Shown here: in pieces, positions 41,440 to 49,944 of the stretch
Layout: each line of letters opens with the position of its first letter
How positions within the stretch are numbered: position 1 is the first letter of the stretch
Assembly (NCBI GenBank): GCA_031549325.1
Contig: JAVBQA010000066.1
Span: forward strand, 1 to 50,695
Direction: 5' to 3'
DNA length: 50,695 nt
Source of the DNA: JAJDGF01 sp031549325
Lineage (GTDB): Bacteria > Bacillota > Clostridia > Christensenellales > Aristaeellaceae
Translations under genes and position numbers: made by a program
The notes under the pieces: generated by a model
The model's database searches: none
Told to the model about the DNA's origin: nothing
Seen by the model: the letters and a program-made list of their open reading frames with translations, nothing else

Positions 41440-43614
41440 ATGCGCGTATTGGTTGCCCGGAGCGCTGGGTTTTGTTATGGGGTTCGTTTGGCGGTGGACG
41501 CCGCCAGCCGGCTTGCGTCAATCGACAATCCTTGTTATACTCTGGGAGACATTATCCACAATCCGCAGATGGTGAGGGAGCTCAAGGCGAAGGGTGCGAT
41601 TCCCGTTCGGGAGATTTCAGACATCCCCAAGGGCGCCACGGTGGTCATTCGCGCCCACGGCGTGGGGCAGGCCATCCTGGAACAGCTCACGCGCGAAGGC
41701 TACCAGGTGCATGATGCCACTTGCCCCCACGTCAGGCGCGTGCAGCAGATGGCGCATCAGGCCGCGAGTCGGGGTATCCCGGTCATCGTGGTCGGTTCAG
41801 CCGATCACCCAGAGATTCAGGGCGTGCTGGGCTGGGCTCTTGGATTGGGCAGGGCGGTGCGGACGCCCGAGCAGGCGCTTCTGTTGCCAGAGATGGAGGA
41901 AGCGCTGGTGGTCAGCCAGACCACGCTGCCCGAGGCCGATTTTGAACGGGTGACCGAAGCCATCAAGCGCCGGGTCAAGTCGCCCGTGGTTCGAAAGACC
42001 ATTTGTCCCGCCACCATGGAGCGCCAAAAAGAGGCGCAGGAGATCGCCGCGCAGGTGGACGTCATGCTGGTGGTCGGCGGGCGTGGCAGCAACAACACGA
42101 GGGAGCTCTTCGAGCTGTGCCGGGCCGTCTGCCCGCGCACCCATCTCATCGAAACCGCGTGGGAGATTTCCGGTATCTCCTTGACGGCGCGTGATCGAAT
42201 AGGTTTGACAGCTGGGGCATCTACACCGGATGGTACATTTAAGGAGGTAGTGGCACGAATGAACGACAACGAAAGACTGGACCAGACCCCGGAGACCAAC
42301 GAGACCATAGCGCCCGAGACGGTTGTGGAGGCCGCCGAGGCAGCCGTTGTCGAGCCCGCCGCCGAGGTTTCCGCGCCTGCGGCGCAGAAGCCCGCCGAGG
42401 AAACGCAGGAGCCCAAAGAGAGCAACGGCGACTCCGATTTTATGGCGGACATCGAGCGCACCCTGGTGCAGATCCGTCCTGGCCAGACGATCACCGGAAC
42501 CATTGTGCAGATCACAGAAGATGAAGTCTGCGTGAACGTTGGTTACAAAGCGGATGGCCTGATCAAGATGGCCGACCTGACCAGCGAGAACGTTAAGATT
42601 GGCGATGAAATCGAGGTCGAGGTGGTCAAAGTCAACGATGGCGAGGGCAACGTGCTGCTATCCCAAAGAAACATCGTGAACAAGAAATTCTGGGACGAGA
42701 TTGTCGCCAAGTTTGAGGCGGGCGAAACGGTCGATGCCGTGGGCAAGGAAGCCGTCAAGGGCGGCCTGATCGCCATGGTCAACGGCATTCGCACGTTCAT
42801 CCCGGCGTCGCAGCTGTCTCAGCGCTACGTTGAGAAGATCGAGGACTTTGTGTCTCAGCCCATGAGACTGAAGATCATCGAGATCGATCAGGCGAAAAAG
42901 CGCATCGTCGCCTCGCGCAAAGCCGTGCTGGCCGCCGAGGAATCCGAGCGCAAAAAGCTGATCTGGGGCACCCTAGAAGTGGGTTCTGTGGTCAAGGGCA
43001 TCGTGCGCCGCCTGACCGATTTCGGCGCGTTCGTGGACATCGGCGGCGTGGACGGCCTGGTGCATGTCACCGACCTCAGCTGGGGACGCGTGCGCCATCC
43101 TTCGGATGTGGTGCAGGTCAACCAGGAGATCGACGTGAAGATCCTGAGCATTGATCCCGAGAAAGAGCGCATTTCGCTGTCCTACAAGCAGACCCAGTCC
43201 CGCCCGTGGGATGTGGCCGCTGAGAAATATCCGGTGGGCAGCATTGTCGAGGGCAAGGTGGTGCGCATCACCACATTTGGCGCGTTTGTCGAGCTGGAGC
43301 CCGGCTTGGACGGTCTGGTGCACATCAGCCAGTGCGCCATGACGCGCATCAACAAGGTCGAAGACGCGGTGTCCGTCGGCCAGATTGTGCGTGTGAAGGT
43401 GCTGGATGTCAACACGGAAGCCCGCCGCATCAGCCTCAGCATCCGCGCGGTGATGGAGGAGGAGGGCTACGAGGCGCCCGCGGCCGAGGAAGCCGTGGCC
43501 GCTGTGGCGGTTGAGCTCACCGAGATGCCTGCCGCTGAAGAAGCTCCGGTTGTCGAGGAGGCCGTGGTCGCCGAAGCCGCTCCCGCAGAAGAAGCGGCGC
43601 AAGAAGCGGAGTAA
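41440..43614 (+). CDS. ispH: IspH-ribosomal protein S1 fusion protein
   Basis: 724-aa fusion. Residues 1-270 are 4-hydroxy-3-methylbut-2-enyl diphosphate reductase, the last MEP-pathway enzyme, with [4Fe-4S] ligands Cys12 (GFCYG), Cys95 (DATCPH) and Cys189 (TICPAT). A low-complexity Ala/Glu/Pro linker (about 280-330) leads to four S1 RNA-binding domains (about 345-415, 430-500, 515-590 and 600-675) and an Ala/Glu/Val-rich tail. The fusion is known in Clostridia. ATG 41440 has AAGGA upstream. An internal AAGGAGGT and in-frame ATG at 42259 could yield S1 alone. Confidence 0.95.
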   Translation: MRVLVARSAGFCYGVRLAVDAASRLASIDNPCYTLGDIIHNPQMVRELKAKGAIPVREISDIPKGATVVIRAHGVGQAILEQLTREGYQVHDATCPHVRRVQQMAHQAASRGIPVIVVGSADHPEIQGVLGWALGLGRAVRTPEQALLLPEMEEALVVSQTTLPEADFERVTEAIKRRVKSPVVRKTICPATMERQKEAQEIAAQVDVMLVVGGRGSNNTRELFELCRAVCPRTHLIETAWEISGISLTARDRIGLTAGASTPDGTFKEVVARMNDNERLDQTPETNETIAPETVVEAAEAAVVEPAAEVSAPAAQKPAEETQEPKESNGDSDFMADIERTLVQIRPGQTITGTIVQITEDEVCVNVGYKADGLIKMADLTSENVKIGDEIEVEVVKVNDGEGNVLLSQRNIVNKKFWDEIVAKFEAGETVDAVGKEAVKGGLIAMVNGIRTFIPASQLSQRYVEKIEDFVSQPMRLKIIEIDQAKKRIVASRKAVLAAEESERKKLIWGTLEVGSVVKGIVRRLTDFGAFVDIGGVDGLVHVTDLSWGRVRHPSDVVQVNQEIDVKILSIDPEKERISLSYKQTQSRPWDVAAEKYPVGSIVEGKVVRITTFGAFVELEPGLDGLVHISQCAMTRINKVEDAVSVGQIVRVKVLDVNTEARRISLSIRAVMEEEGYEAPAAEEAVAAVAVELTEMPAAEEAPVVEEAVVAEAAPAEEAAQEAE
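42241..42261 (+). promoter_or_regulatory. Internal ribosome binding site and in-frame ATG at the IspH/S1 junction
   Basis: AAGGAGGT (42241-42248) is a full anti-Shine-Dalgarno match. It is followed after 10 nt by ATG (42259-42261) in the reading frame of the fusion, at residue 274. Initiation here would give a 451-aa S1 protein. The site encodes the end of the conserved IspH tail (TFKEVV). Confidence 0.6.
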
Positions 43615-43632
43615 TGCTCCCGATTGTATCGC

Positions 43633-43666
43633 AAGGGGCGGCGTGAGCTGCCCCTTTTCATTTTTT
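43633..43666 (+). terminator. Terminator of the cmk-plsC-ispH/rpsA operon
   Basis: AAGGGGCGGC (43633-43642) pairs with GCTGCCCCTT (43647-43656), one G-T, around GTGA, followed by TTCATTTTTT. Confidence 0.92.
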
Positions 43667-43730
43667 CGTGCGGCAGCGCCTCCGCCCCAACCCACGCACC
43701 CGCGCTGCCGCAGCCCTCTTGTCCTGCGTA

Positions 43731-43759
43731 TTGACAATTTGTGTCGGATGTCCTATAAT
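43731..43759 (+). promoter_or_regulatory. Promoter of leuS
   Basis: TTGACA (43731-43736), 17-bp spacer, TATAAT (43754-43759): perfect consensus in front of the T-box leader. Confidence 0.95.
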
Positions 43760-43765
43760 GAAGCA

Positions 43766-43992
43766 CGCGATGAAGGGGAATACTCATTCTGTCTGGGCAG
43801 AACTCAGAGAGCCGCCGGTTGGTGCGAGGCGGTCTGCCGGGAATCAAGCTCGCCCCCCGAGCATCCTGTCCTTTCAGGCGGCTTGCCCCCGTTAGCGGGC
43901 GAAAGTGGGCGCCTTTCCCGGGCGCCAACAAGAGTGGTACCACGAAAGGCTGCGCCTTGCGTCTCTTATTCAAGACGCAAGGCGTTTATTTT
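43766..43992 (+). promoter_or_regulatory. T-box riboswitch of leuS, CUC specifier
   Basis: tRNA-sensing leader. Stem I includes AGAGAGC and GGTTGGTG. The probable specifier codon is CTC (Leu) at 43849-43851, followed by a purine. The T-box motif AGAGTGGTACCACG is at 43931-43944. The terminator stem 43953-43964 pairs with 43973-43984 (12 bp), followed by TTTATTTT. Uncharged tRNA-Leu should pair with the specifier and the T-box bulge and stabilise the antiterminator. This and the synthetase fill the 397-bp gap after rpsA. Confidence 0.93.
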
Positions 43993-44011
43993 GGACGGAG
44001 GTTATCAGGAC

Positions 44012-46432
44012 ATGAATAAAGAGCTGCCCGCCTACACGCCAAAAACCATCGAGAAGAAGTGGCAGACCCGCTGGGATGCAACGGGCGAGCTGAACGCCCA
44101 GGCGGATTCCGATAAGCCCAAGTTCTATGGGTTGGTTGAGTTCCCATACCCGTCGGGCGCCGGGTTGCACACCGGTCATCCGCGCCCTTATACCGCCATG
44201 GACATCATCGCGCGCAAGCGGCGCATGGATGGCTATAATGTGCTGTTCCCCATCGGTTATGACGCGTTCGGGCTGCCCACCGAGAACTTTGCCATCAAAA
44301 ACCACATCCATCCGGCGATCGTCACCAAGAACAACATCGACCGGTTCAGAAGCCAGCTCAAGATGCTGGGCTTCAGCTTCGACTACTCTCGCGAGGTGAA
44401 CACCACCGATCCGAAGTACTACAAGTGGACCCAGTGGATCTTTCTGAAGCTGTTCGAGCACGGGCTGGCCTATAAGCAGGAGATGCCCATCAACTGGTGC
44501 ACCAGCTGCAAGGTGGGCTTGGCGAATGAAGAGGTCGTTGGCGGCGTGTGCGAGCGCTGCGGCGGCGAGGTCATCCGCAAGGTCAAGAGCCAGTGGATGC
44601 TGCGCATCACCGACTACGCCCAGAAGCTGCTGGACGGCCTGGACGAGGTGGACTTCATCGAGCGGGTGCAGGCCCAGCAGCGAAACTGGATCGGACGCAG
44701 CGAGGGCGCCGAGGTGGACTTTACGCTGTCCACCGGCGACAAGCTGCGCGTGTTCACCACCCGCCCGGACACGCTGTTTGGCGCGACCTACATGGTCATC
44801 TCACCCGAGCACCCGCTGATCGAGGCGCGCAGGGGGCAAATCACCAACTACGAGCAGATCGCCGCCTACCGCGACGCGGCTGCCAAAAAGTCGGACTTTG
44901 AGCGCACCGAGCTGGCTAAGGACAAGACGGGCATCGCGATTTCTGGCGTCACCGCCACCAATCCCGTCACCGGCAAGCCGATCCCAGTGTGGGTGTCGGA
45001 CTACGTGCTGATGGGCTACGGCACCGGCGCGATCATGGCCGTGCCCGGCCATGACGAGCGCGACTGGGCGTTTGCCACCAAGTTCGCTCTGCCCATCGTG
45101 GAGGTCGTGGCCGGCGGCGACATCACAAAGGAAGCTTTCACCGACATCCAGGACGGCGCCATGGTGAACTCGGGCTTTCTGAATGGACAGAAGGTGGCCG
45201 AGGCCAAGAAGACCATCATCGACTGGCTGGTCGAGCAGGGCCTGGGCGAGCGCAAGGTGAACTTCAAGCTGCGCGACTGGGTGTTTTCCCGCCAGCGCTA
45301 CTGGGGCGAGCCCATCCCGCTGGTGCACTGCGACGACTGCGGATGGGTGCCGCTGCCCGAATCCGAGCTGCCGCTGACGCTGCCCGAAGTGGACAGCTAC
45401 ATGCCCGGCCCGGACGGCGAATCGCCACTGGCCTCCATCCCAGAGTGGATCGCCACCGCCTGCCCTGTGTGCGGCAAACCTGCCCATCGCGAGACCGACA
45501 CCATGCCCCAATGGGCGGGCTCCAGCTGGTACTTCCTGCGCTACATGGATCCGCACAACGACGACGCGCTGGCGTCGCCCGAGGCGCTGAGCTATTGGTC
45601 GCCGGTGGACTGGTACAACGGCGGCATGGAGCACACCACGCTGCATCTGCTGTATAGCCGGTTCTGGCACCGGTTCCTGTATGACATCGGCGTGGTACCC
45701 ACCAAGGAACCTTACGCCAAGCGCACCAGCCACGGCATGATCCTGGCCGAAGACGGCGAGAAGATGAGCAAGTCTCGCGGCAACGTCATCAACCCGGACG
45801 ACATCGTGAATGAGCTGGGCGCGGATGCGTTCAGAATGTACGAGATGTTCATGGGCGCGTTCGACCAGGCGATCCCGTGGTCCACCGACGGCGCGCGCGG
45901 CTGCAAGCGCTTCCTGGACCGCGTGTGGCGGCTGATGGACATGCTGGATGGCGGCGACAAGATTTCAAGCGACATGGCGTATGACGTGAACTTCACCATC
46001 AAAAAGGTGTCGGGCGACTATGAGGCGATGAAGTTCAACACCGCCATCGCCCAGATGATGACGCTGGTGAACCAGTTCTACGTCAAGGGCAGCATCACAA
46101 AAGGCGAACTGAAAATCCTGATCCAGTTGCTGAACCCGGTGGCGCCTCACATCACCGAGGAGATCAACGAGCTGTGCGCGCTCGGCCCGGCGCTGACCTT
46201 TGAGCGCTGGCCCGCGTGCGACGAGAAAGCCATGATCCGGCAGACCGTCGAGATCGCGCTGCAGGTCAACGGCAAGGTGCGCGGCAAGCTCGAGATCCCG
46301 GCCGATCTGGCGAAGGACGCCGCCGAGGCGTATTTCGCGGGAAATGACGAGGTAAAAAAACTGCTGGGCGGCAAGGAGATCAAGAAGCTAGTGTTCGTGC
46401 CCGGGCGGTTGTTGAATATCGTCGTGGGATAA
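44012..46432 (+). CDS. leuS: Leucyl-tRNA synthetase
   Basis: Class Ia synthetase of 806 aa charging tRNA-Leu. The HIGH motif is HTGH (53-56) and KMSKS is at 584-588. Cys-rich zinc motifs occur in the N-terminal half (CTSC...CERC) and near CDDCG...CPVC. The CP1 editing domain carries TTRPDTLFGATY and the C-terminal anticodon domain follows. ATG 44012 lies behind CGGAGG and TCAGGA, 20 nt after the T-box T-run. Expression is set by the T-box. uvrC follows after a hairpin-rich 92-bp gap. Confidence 0.98.
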   Translation: MNKELPAYTPKTIEKKWQTRWDATGELNAQADSDKPKFYGLVEFPYPSGAGLHTGHPRPYTAMDIIARKRRMDGYNVLFPIGYDAFGLPTENFAIKNHIHPAIVTKNNIDRFRSQLKMLGFSFDYSREVNTTDPKYYKWTQWIFLKLFEHGLAYKQEMPINWCTSCKVGLANEEVVGGVCERCGGEVIRKVKSQWMLRITDYAQKLLDGLDEVDFIERVQAQQRNWIGRSEGAEVDFTLSTGDKLRVFTTRPDTLFGATYMVISPEHPLIEARRGQITNYEQIAAYRDAAAKKSDFERTELAKDKTGIAISGVTATNPVTGKPIPVWVSDYVLMGYGTGAIMAVPGHDERDWAFATKFALPIVEVVAGGDITKEAFTDIQDGAMVNSGFLNGQKVAEAKKTIIDWLVEQGLGERKVNFKLRDWVFSRQRYWGEPIPLVHCDDCGWVPLPESELPLTLPEVDSYMPGPDGESPLASIPEWIATACPVCGKPAHRETDTMPQWAGSSWYFLRYMDPHNDDALASPEALSYWSPVDWYNGGMEHTTLHLLYSRFWHRFLYDIGVVPTKEPYAKRTSHGMILAEDGEKMSKSRGNVINPDDIVNELGADAFRMYEMFMGAFDQAIPWSTDGARGCKRFLDRVWRLMDMLDGGDKISSDMAYDVNFTIKKVSGDYEAMKFNTAIAQMMTLVNQFYVKGSITKGELKILIQLLNPVAPHITEEINELCALGPALTFERWPACDEKAMIRQTVEIALQVNGKVRGKLEIPADLAKDAAEAYFAGNDEVKKLLGGKEIKKLVFVPGRLLNIVVG

Positions 46433-46440
46433 GGGAACAC

Positions 46441-46460
46441 AGCCGCCAGGCTTGGCGGCT
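46441..46460. repeat. Hairpin after leuS
   Basis: AGCCGCCA (46441-46448) pairs perfectly with TGGCGGCT (46453-46460) around GGCT. No T-run follows, so termination is doubtful. Confidence 0.5.
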
Positions 46461-46488
46461 CCACAGTCACTCCATCGTGCGAACCTAG

Positions 46489-46508
46489 GGACGCCATGCA
46501 TGGCGTCC
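46489..46508. repeat. Perfect 20-bp palindrome before uvrC
   Basis: GGACGCCATG and CATGGCGTCC form an uninterrupted palindrome, 16 bp before the uvrC start. A dyad this symmetric could be an operator or a cruciform; no LexA-type box of Bacillota is evident in it. Confidence 0.55.
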
Positions 46509-46524
46509 GTTGCGAGGTAACACC

Positions 46525-48399
46525 GTGAACGACACCCTCAAACTAAAACTTGCCAACCTGCCCGACTCGCCCGGGTGCTACATCATGCGGTGCCAGGGCG
46601 AGATCATCTACGTTGGCAAGGCGAAGAACCTGAAAAACCGGGTGCGCCAGTATTTTCAGTCCGGCAAGAACCACTCGCCCAAGGTCGCCGCCATGGTTGA
46701 GAAGATCGACGACTTCGAGATCGTGCTGGTCGATCGCGAGTTCGAGGCGCTGGCGCTGGAGAGCAACCTGATCAAGCTGCACAAGCCCTGGTACAACATC
46801 ATCCTGAAGGACGACAAGCAGTATCCCTACCTGGCGATCGACATGGGCGAGGACTTTCCGCGCATCCAGTTCAAGCGCCGACCCGAGCGCGACGGCATGA
46901 AGTATTTCGGGCCGTTTCAGAATGTGAACCTGCCGCGCGACGTGCTGAACGTGGCGCGGATGGTGTTCCCGATCCGGGTGTGCAGCGGGGTGCTGAAGCC
47001 CGATCCGAAGAAGCGCCCGTGCATGCACCACCAGGTAGGTCTGTGTCCGGCGCCTTGCGCGTGCCTGATCACGAAGGAAGACTACCACAAGAGCATGCAG
47101 GGCGTTCTCGAGTTCCTGTCCGGCAAGCACGAGCCGGTGCTAAACCGGCTGAAGGCGCAAATGAATGAGGCGGCCCAGCAGCTGAACTACGAGAAGGCTG
47201 CATCCTACAGAGACCGCATCCGCGCCGTCGAGGCCGTGGTACAAAAGCAGAAGGCCATCAGCGTGGGGGGTGGCGATCAGGACGTGATCGTCACCATCCC
47301 CGAGGGCATGGACGCGCTGGTGCAGCTGATGATTGTGCGCGCGGGCAAGCTGATCGGTGCGGAGCATTTCGCCATGGAGCGCGCGGGGGACGAACCTGCT
47401 GGGGACGTGCTGACCTCGTTCATGATCCAGCGCTATGCCGACTCGCAGGACATCCCGGGCGAAGTGCTGCTGTGCGCCGAACCGGAGGACAGGGACACGC
47501 TGGAACAGCTGTTATCCGAGACGCGCGGCGGGCGGGTGCATCTGCTGATCCCGCAGCGCGGCGACAAGAAAAAGCTGATCGACATGGCGCTGAAGAACAT
47601 TCACGACGAGGCCGAAAAGCGCAAGAAGCGGCTGGAGAAGAGCTATGGCCGCACCACTGGCGCGCTGGTCGAACTCGCGAAAGTGTTGGGGCTTCCCGAG
47701 CCGCCCCGGCGCATCGAGGGCTATGACATCTCAAACACTGGCGGCGCGGAGTCGGTCGGATCCATGGTGGTGATGATCGATGGGCTGGCCACGCCCAGGA
47801 ACTACCGGGTGTTCAAAATCAAGACGGTCGCGGGCGCCAATGATTACGCGTCGCACCACGAGGTGATGACGAGGAGATTGCGCCACGCGCGGGAGGAGAT
47901 CGAGGCGGGGCAGGGGAATGAGGGCAAGTTCTCCGAGCTGCCCGACCTGATCCTGATCGACGGCGGCAAGGGGCAGCTGAACGAGGCCATGCGCGCAATG
48001 CGCGAGCAGGGGTTCGACATCCCTATGTTTGCCCTGGCCGAGCGCATCGACGAGATCTTCCTGCCCGACCGGGACGACAGCATCTACCTGGACCGGCACA
48101 GCGAGGCGCTGCACCTGATCCAGCGGCTGCGTGACGAGGCGCACCGCTTCGGCATCAAGCACCATCGGAAGCTGCGCGCCAAGCGCTCCATCGCGTCGTC
48201 GCTGGATGAGATCCCGGGCATTGGCCCCAACAAGAAAAGGGCGCTGCTCAAGGCGTTCAGAACCATCGAATCACTCAAATCAGCCAGCGAGGAAGAACTC
48301 GCCAGGGCCGAAGGCATCGGGCCAATCCTGGCCAAAACCGTATACGGGCATTTTCACAGAGGGGGAGACGACGGAAATGGATCTGAAGAAAATGGATGA
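46525..48399 (+). CDS. uvrC: UvrABC system protein C
   Basis: Nucleotide-excision repair nuclease of 624 aa that cuts on both sides of a lesion in the UvrB-DNA complex. N-terminal GIY-YIG domain (GCYIM...IIYVGKA, about 15-40), UVR helical motif for UvrB (AAQQLNYEKAASYRDRI), C-terminal RNase H-like nuclease (GYDISNTGG...), and tandem helix-hairpin-helix (IPGIGPNKK, AEGIGPILA). GTG 46525 follows GCGAGGT. Its 3' end overlaps the dipeptidase gene by 23 nt. Confidence 0.97.
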   Translation: MNDTLKLKLANLPDSPGCYIMRCQGEIIYVGKAKNLKNRVRQYFQSGKNHSPKVAAMVEKIDDFEIVLVDREFEALALESNLIKLHKPWYNIILKDDKQYPYLAIDMGEDFPRIQFKRRPERDGMKYFGPFQNVNLPRDVLNVARMVFPIRVCSGVLKPDPKKRPCMHHQVGLCPAPCACLITKEDYHKSMQGVLEFLSGKHEPVLNRLKAQMNEAAQQLNYEKAASYRDRIRAVEAVVQKQKAISVGGGDQDVIVTIPEGMDALVQLMIVRAGKLIGAEHFAMERAGDEPAGDVLTSFMIQRYADSQDIPGEVLLCAEPEDRDTLEQLLSETRGGRVHLLIPQRGDKKKLIDMALKNIHDEAEKRKKRLEKSYGRTTGALVELAKVLGLPEPPRRIEGYDISNTGGAESVGSMVVMIDGLATPRNYRVFKIKTVAGANDYASHHEVMTRRLRHAREEIEAGQGNEGKFSELPDLILIDGGKGQLNEAMRAMREQGFDIPMFALAERIDEIFLPDRDDSIYLDRHSEALHLIQRLRDEAHRFGIKHHRKLRAKRSIASSLDEIPGIGPNKKRALLKAFRTIESLKSASEEELARAEGIGPILAKTVYGHFHRGGDDGNGSEENG

Positions 48400-49786
48400 C
48401 CTGATCCTGTCGTGGCAGGGCGAGGTGTTCCAAAAGCTCAAGACCTGGATCGCGATCGACAGTGTGAAAGCTGAGCCTGCGCCGGGTGCGCCGTTCGGAA
48501 AGAACGTGCGCAAGGCGCTGGATCTGTTTCTGAAGGACGCCAAGGCTATGGGCTTTGAGACGTACGACTGCGACGGCTACGCGGGTCATGCCCAGTTCGG
48601 CAGCGGCCCCGAGACCATGGGCATCCTGGCGCACCTGGACATCGTGCCCGCCGGGGATGGCTGGACGCAGAACCCATTCGGCGGCGAGATCGTGGACGGC
48701 AAGTGCTATGGGCGCGGCACCATTGACGACAAGGGCCCGCTGCTGGCGGCGCTCTATGCGCTGCGAGCGGTCAAGGAGGCCGGGATTCCCCTCAAGGACG
48801 GCGTGCGCATCATCGCGGGCTGCGACGAGGAGACCGGCATGAGCGACATGCGCTACTACGCCGGGAAGCTGCAAATGCCTGACTATGGGTTTTCGCCGGA
48901 CGCGGAGTATCCGCTGATCAACATCGAAAAGGGCGGGCTGAACCTGCTCGTCGGTGCGGATGTGCGGCCGGAGCGTGGAGAAAAGCTGCAAGTGTTCAGC
49001 CTGCACGCGGGCGAGCGCGTAAACGTGGTGCCCGGTACGGCCACCGCCGAGGTGGGCGGAGTGCCGGTGAACGAGCTGTCTGTGGCGCTGAAGGTCGTCG
49101 AGCAAGCGCACGAGGGGTTTCAGCTTTCGGTGGCGCCGGCTGAAAACCGCCGCGCAACCATCACCGCCACCGGCGTGGGGGCGCACGCGTCCATGCCACA
49201 CCTGGGAAGGAACGCGGCGGGTATGCTGCTGATCGCGCTGAAGGAGCTGGGCGCGGCCATGCCGTTTGCGGGTCTGGCCGAGGCGCTGGGTATGGAAGGC
49301 GACGGCAGGTCCCTCGGGATCGCGCTGTCGGACGAGCTGTCCGGCGCGCTCACCTGCAACCTGGGGCTTTTGCGCTATGACGGCGAGCGGCTCACCGCCC
49401 AGCTGGACATCCGTTACCCGATCAGCGCCAATGAGGACATCCTGGTGGCGCGCGCCGAGAGCGCGCTGGAGGGGTATGGTCTTTCGCTTACCAAGGGCGG
49501 CAGCCACCCGCCGCTGCACGTGCCCAAGGATCACAAGGTCGTCAGGGGCTTGCTCGAAGTGTATCACGAGCAGACCGGCTTGCCGGCCTACGCCATGGCC
49601 ATCGGCGGCGGCACCTACTCGCGCATGATGCCCAACACCGTGGCGTTTGGCATCAATTTCCCGGGCGATAACGATCCCTGCCACATGCCCGATGAGTACG
49701 TCTTCGTGGACAAGTTCATGCTGTCCATCCGCATCATGGCGCACGCGATCGTGCGGCTGGCTGGGAAAAATACACAGGAATCCTGA
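48377..49786 (+). CDS. M20-family dipeptidase, PepV/Sapep type
   Basis: Zinc peptidase of 469 aa that hydrolyses dipeptides (Xaa-His or beta-Ala types) in the cytoplasm. Metal and catalytic residues are His86 and Asp88 (AHLDIVP), Asp117 (TIDDKGP), Glu151 and Glu152 (CDEETG), and a late conserved segment at GGGTYSRMMPN. The lid domain lies between, as in PepV. The start ATG 48377 is inside uvrC, with GGGGGAG 9 nt upstream. The gene is closed by a strong terminator. Confidence 0.92.
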   Translation: MDLKKMDDLILSWQGEVFQKLKTWIAIDSVKAEPAPGAPFGKNVRKALDLFLKDAKAMGFETYDCDGYAGHAQFGSGPETMGILAHLDIVPAGDGWTQNPFGGEIVDGKCYGRGTIDDKGPLLAALYALRAVKEAGIPLKDGVRIIAGCDEETGMSDMRYYAGKLQMPDYGFSPDAEYPLINIEKGGLNLLVGADVRPERGEKLQVFSLHAGERVNVVPGTATAEVGGVPVNELSVALKVVEQAHEGFQLSVAPAENRRATITATGVGAHASMPHLGRNAAGMLLIALKELGAAMPFAGLAEALGMEGDGRSLGIALSDELSGALTCNLGLLRYDGERLTAQLDIRYPISANEDILVARAESALEGYGLSLTKGGSHPPLHVPKDHKVVRGLLEVYHEQTGLPAYAMAIGGGTYSRMMPNTVAFGINFPGDNDPCHMPDEYVFVDKFMLSIRIMAHAIVRLAGKNTQES

Positions 49787-49803
49787 CGCAAACTGCATAA
49801 AGA

Positions 49804-49847
49804 GGGTTCGTTCTTCCCATAATCTGGCAAGGACGAACCCAATTTTT
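49804..49847 (+). terminator. Terminator of the leuS-uvrC-dipeptidase run
   Basis: GGGTTCGTTCTT (49804-49815) pairs with AAGGACGAACCC (49829-49840), one G-T, followed by AATTTTT. Confidence 0.9.
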
Positions 49848-49944
49848 GCAAAGGAGCGCGTGTCAATCGGAACGGTTAGGGCTGTGAGTGCGTCAAACTT
49901 GCAGGCTGCCGTGTACCTGTCACGGGCCCTGTTTGGAGGTAAAG

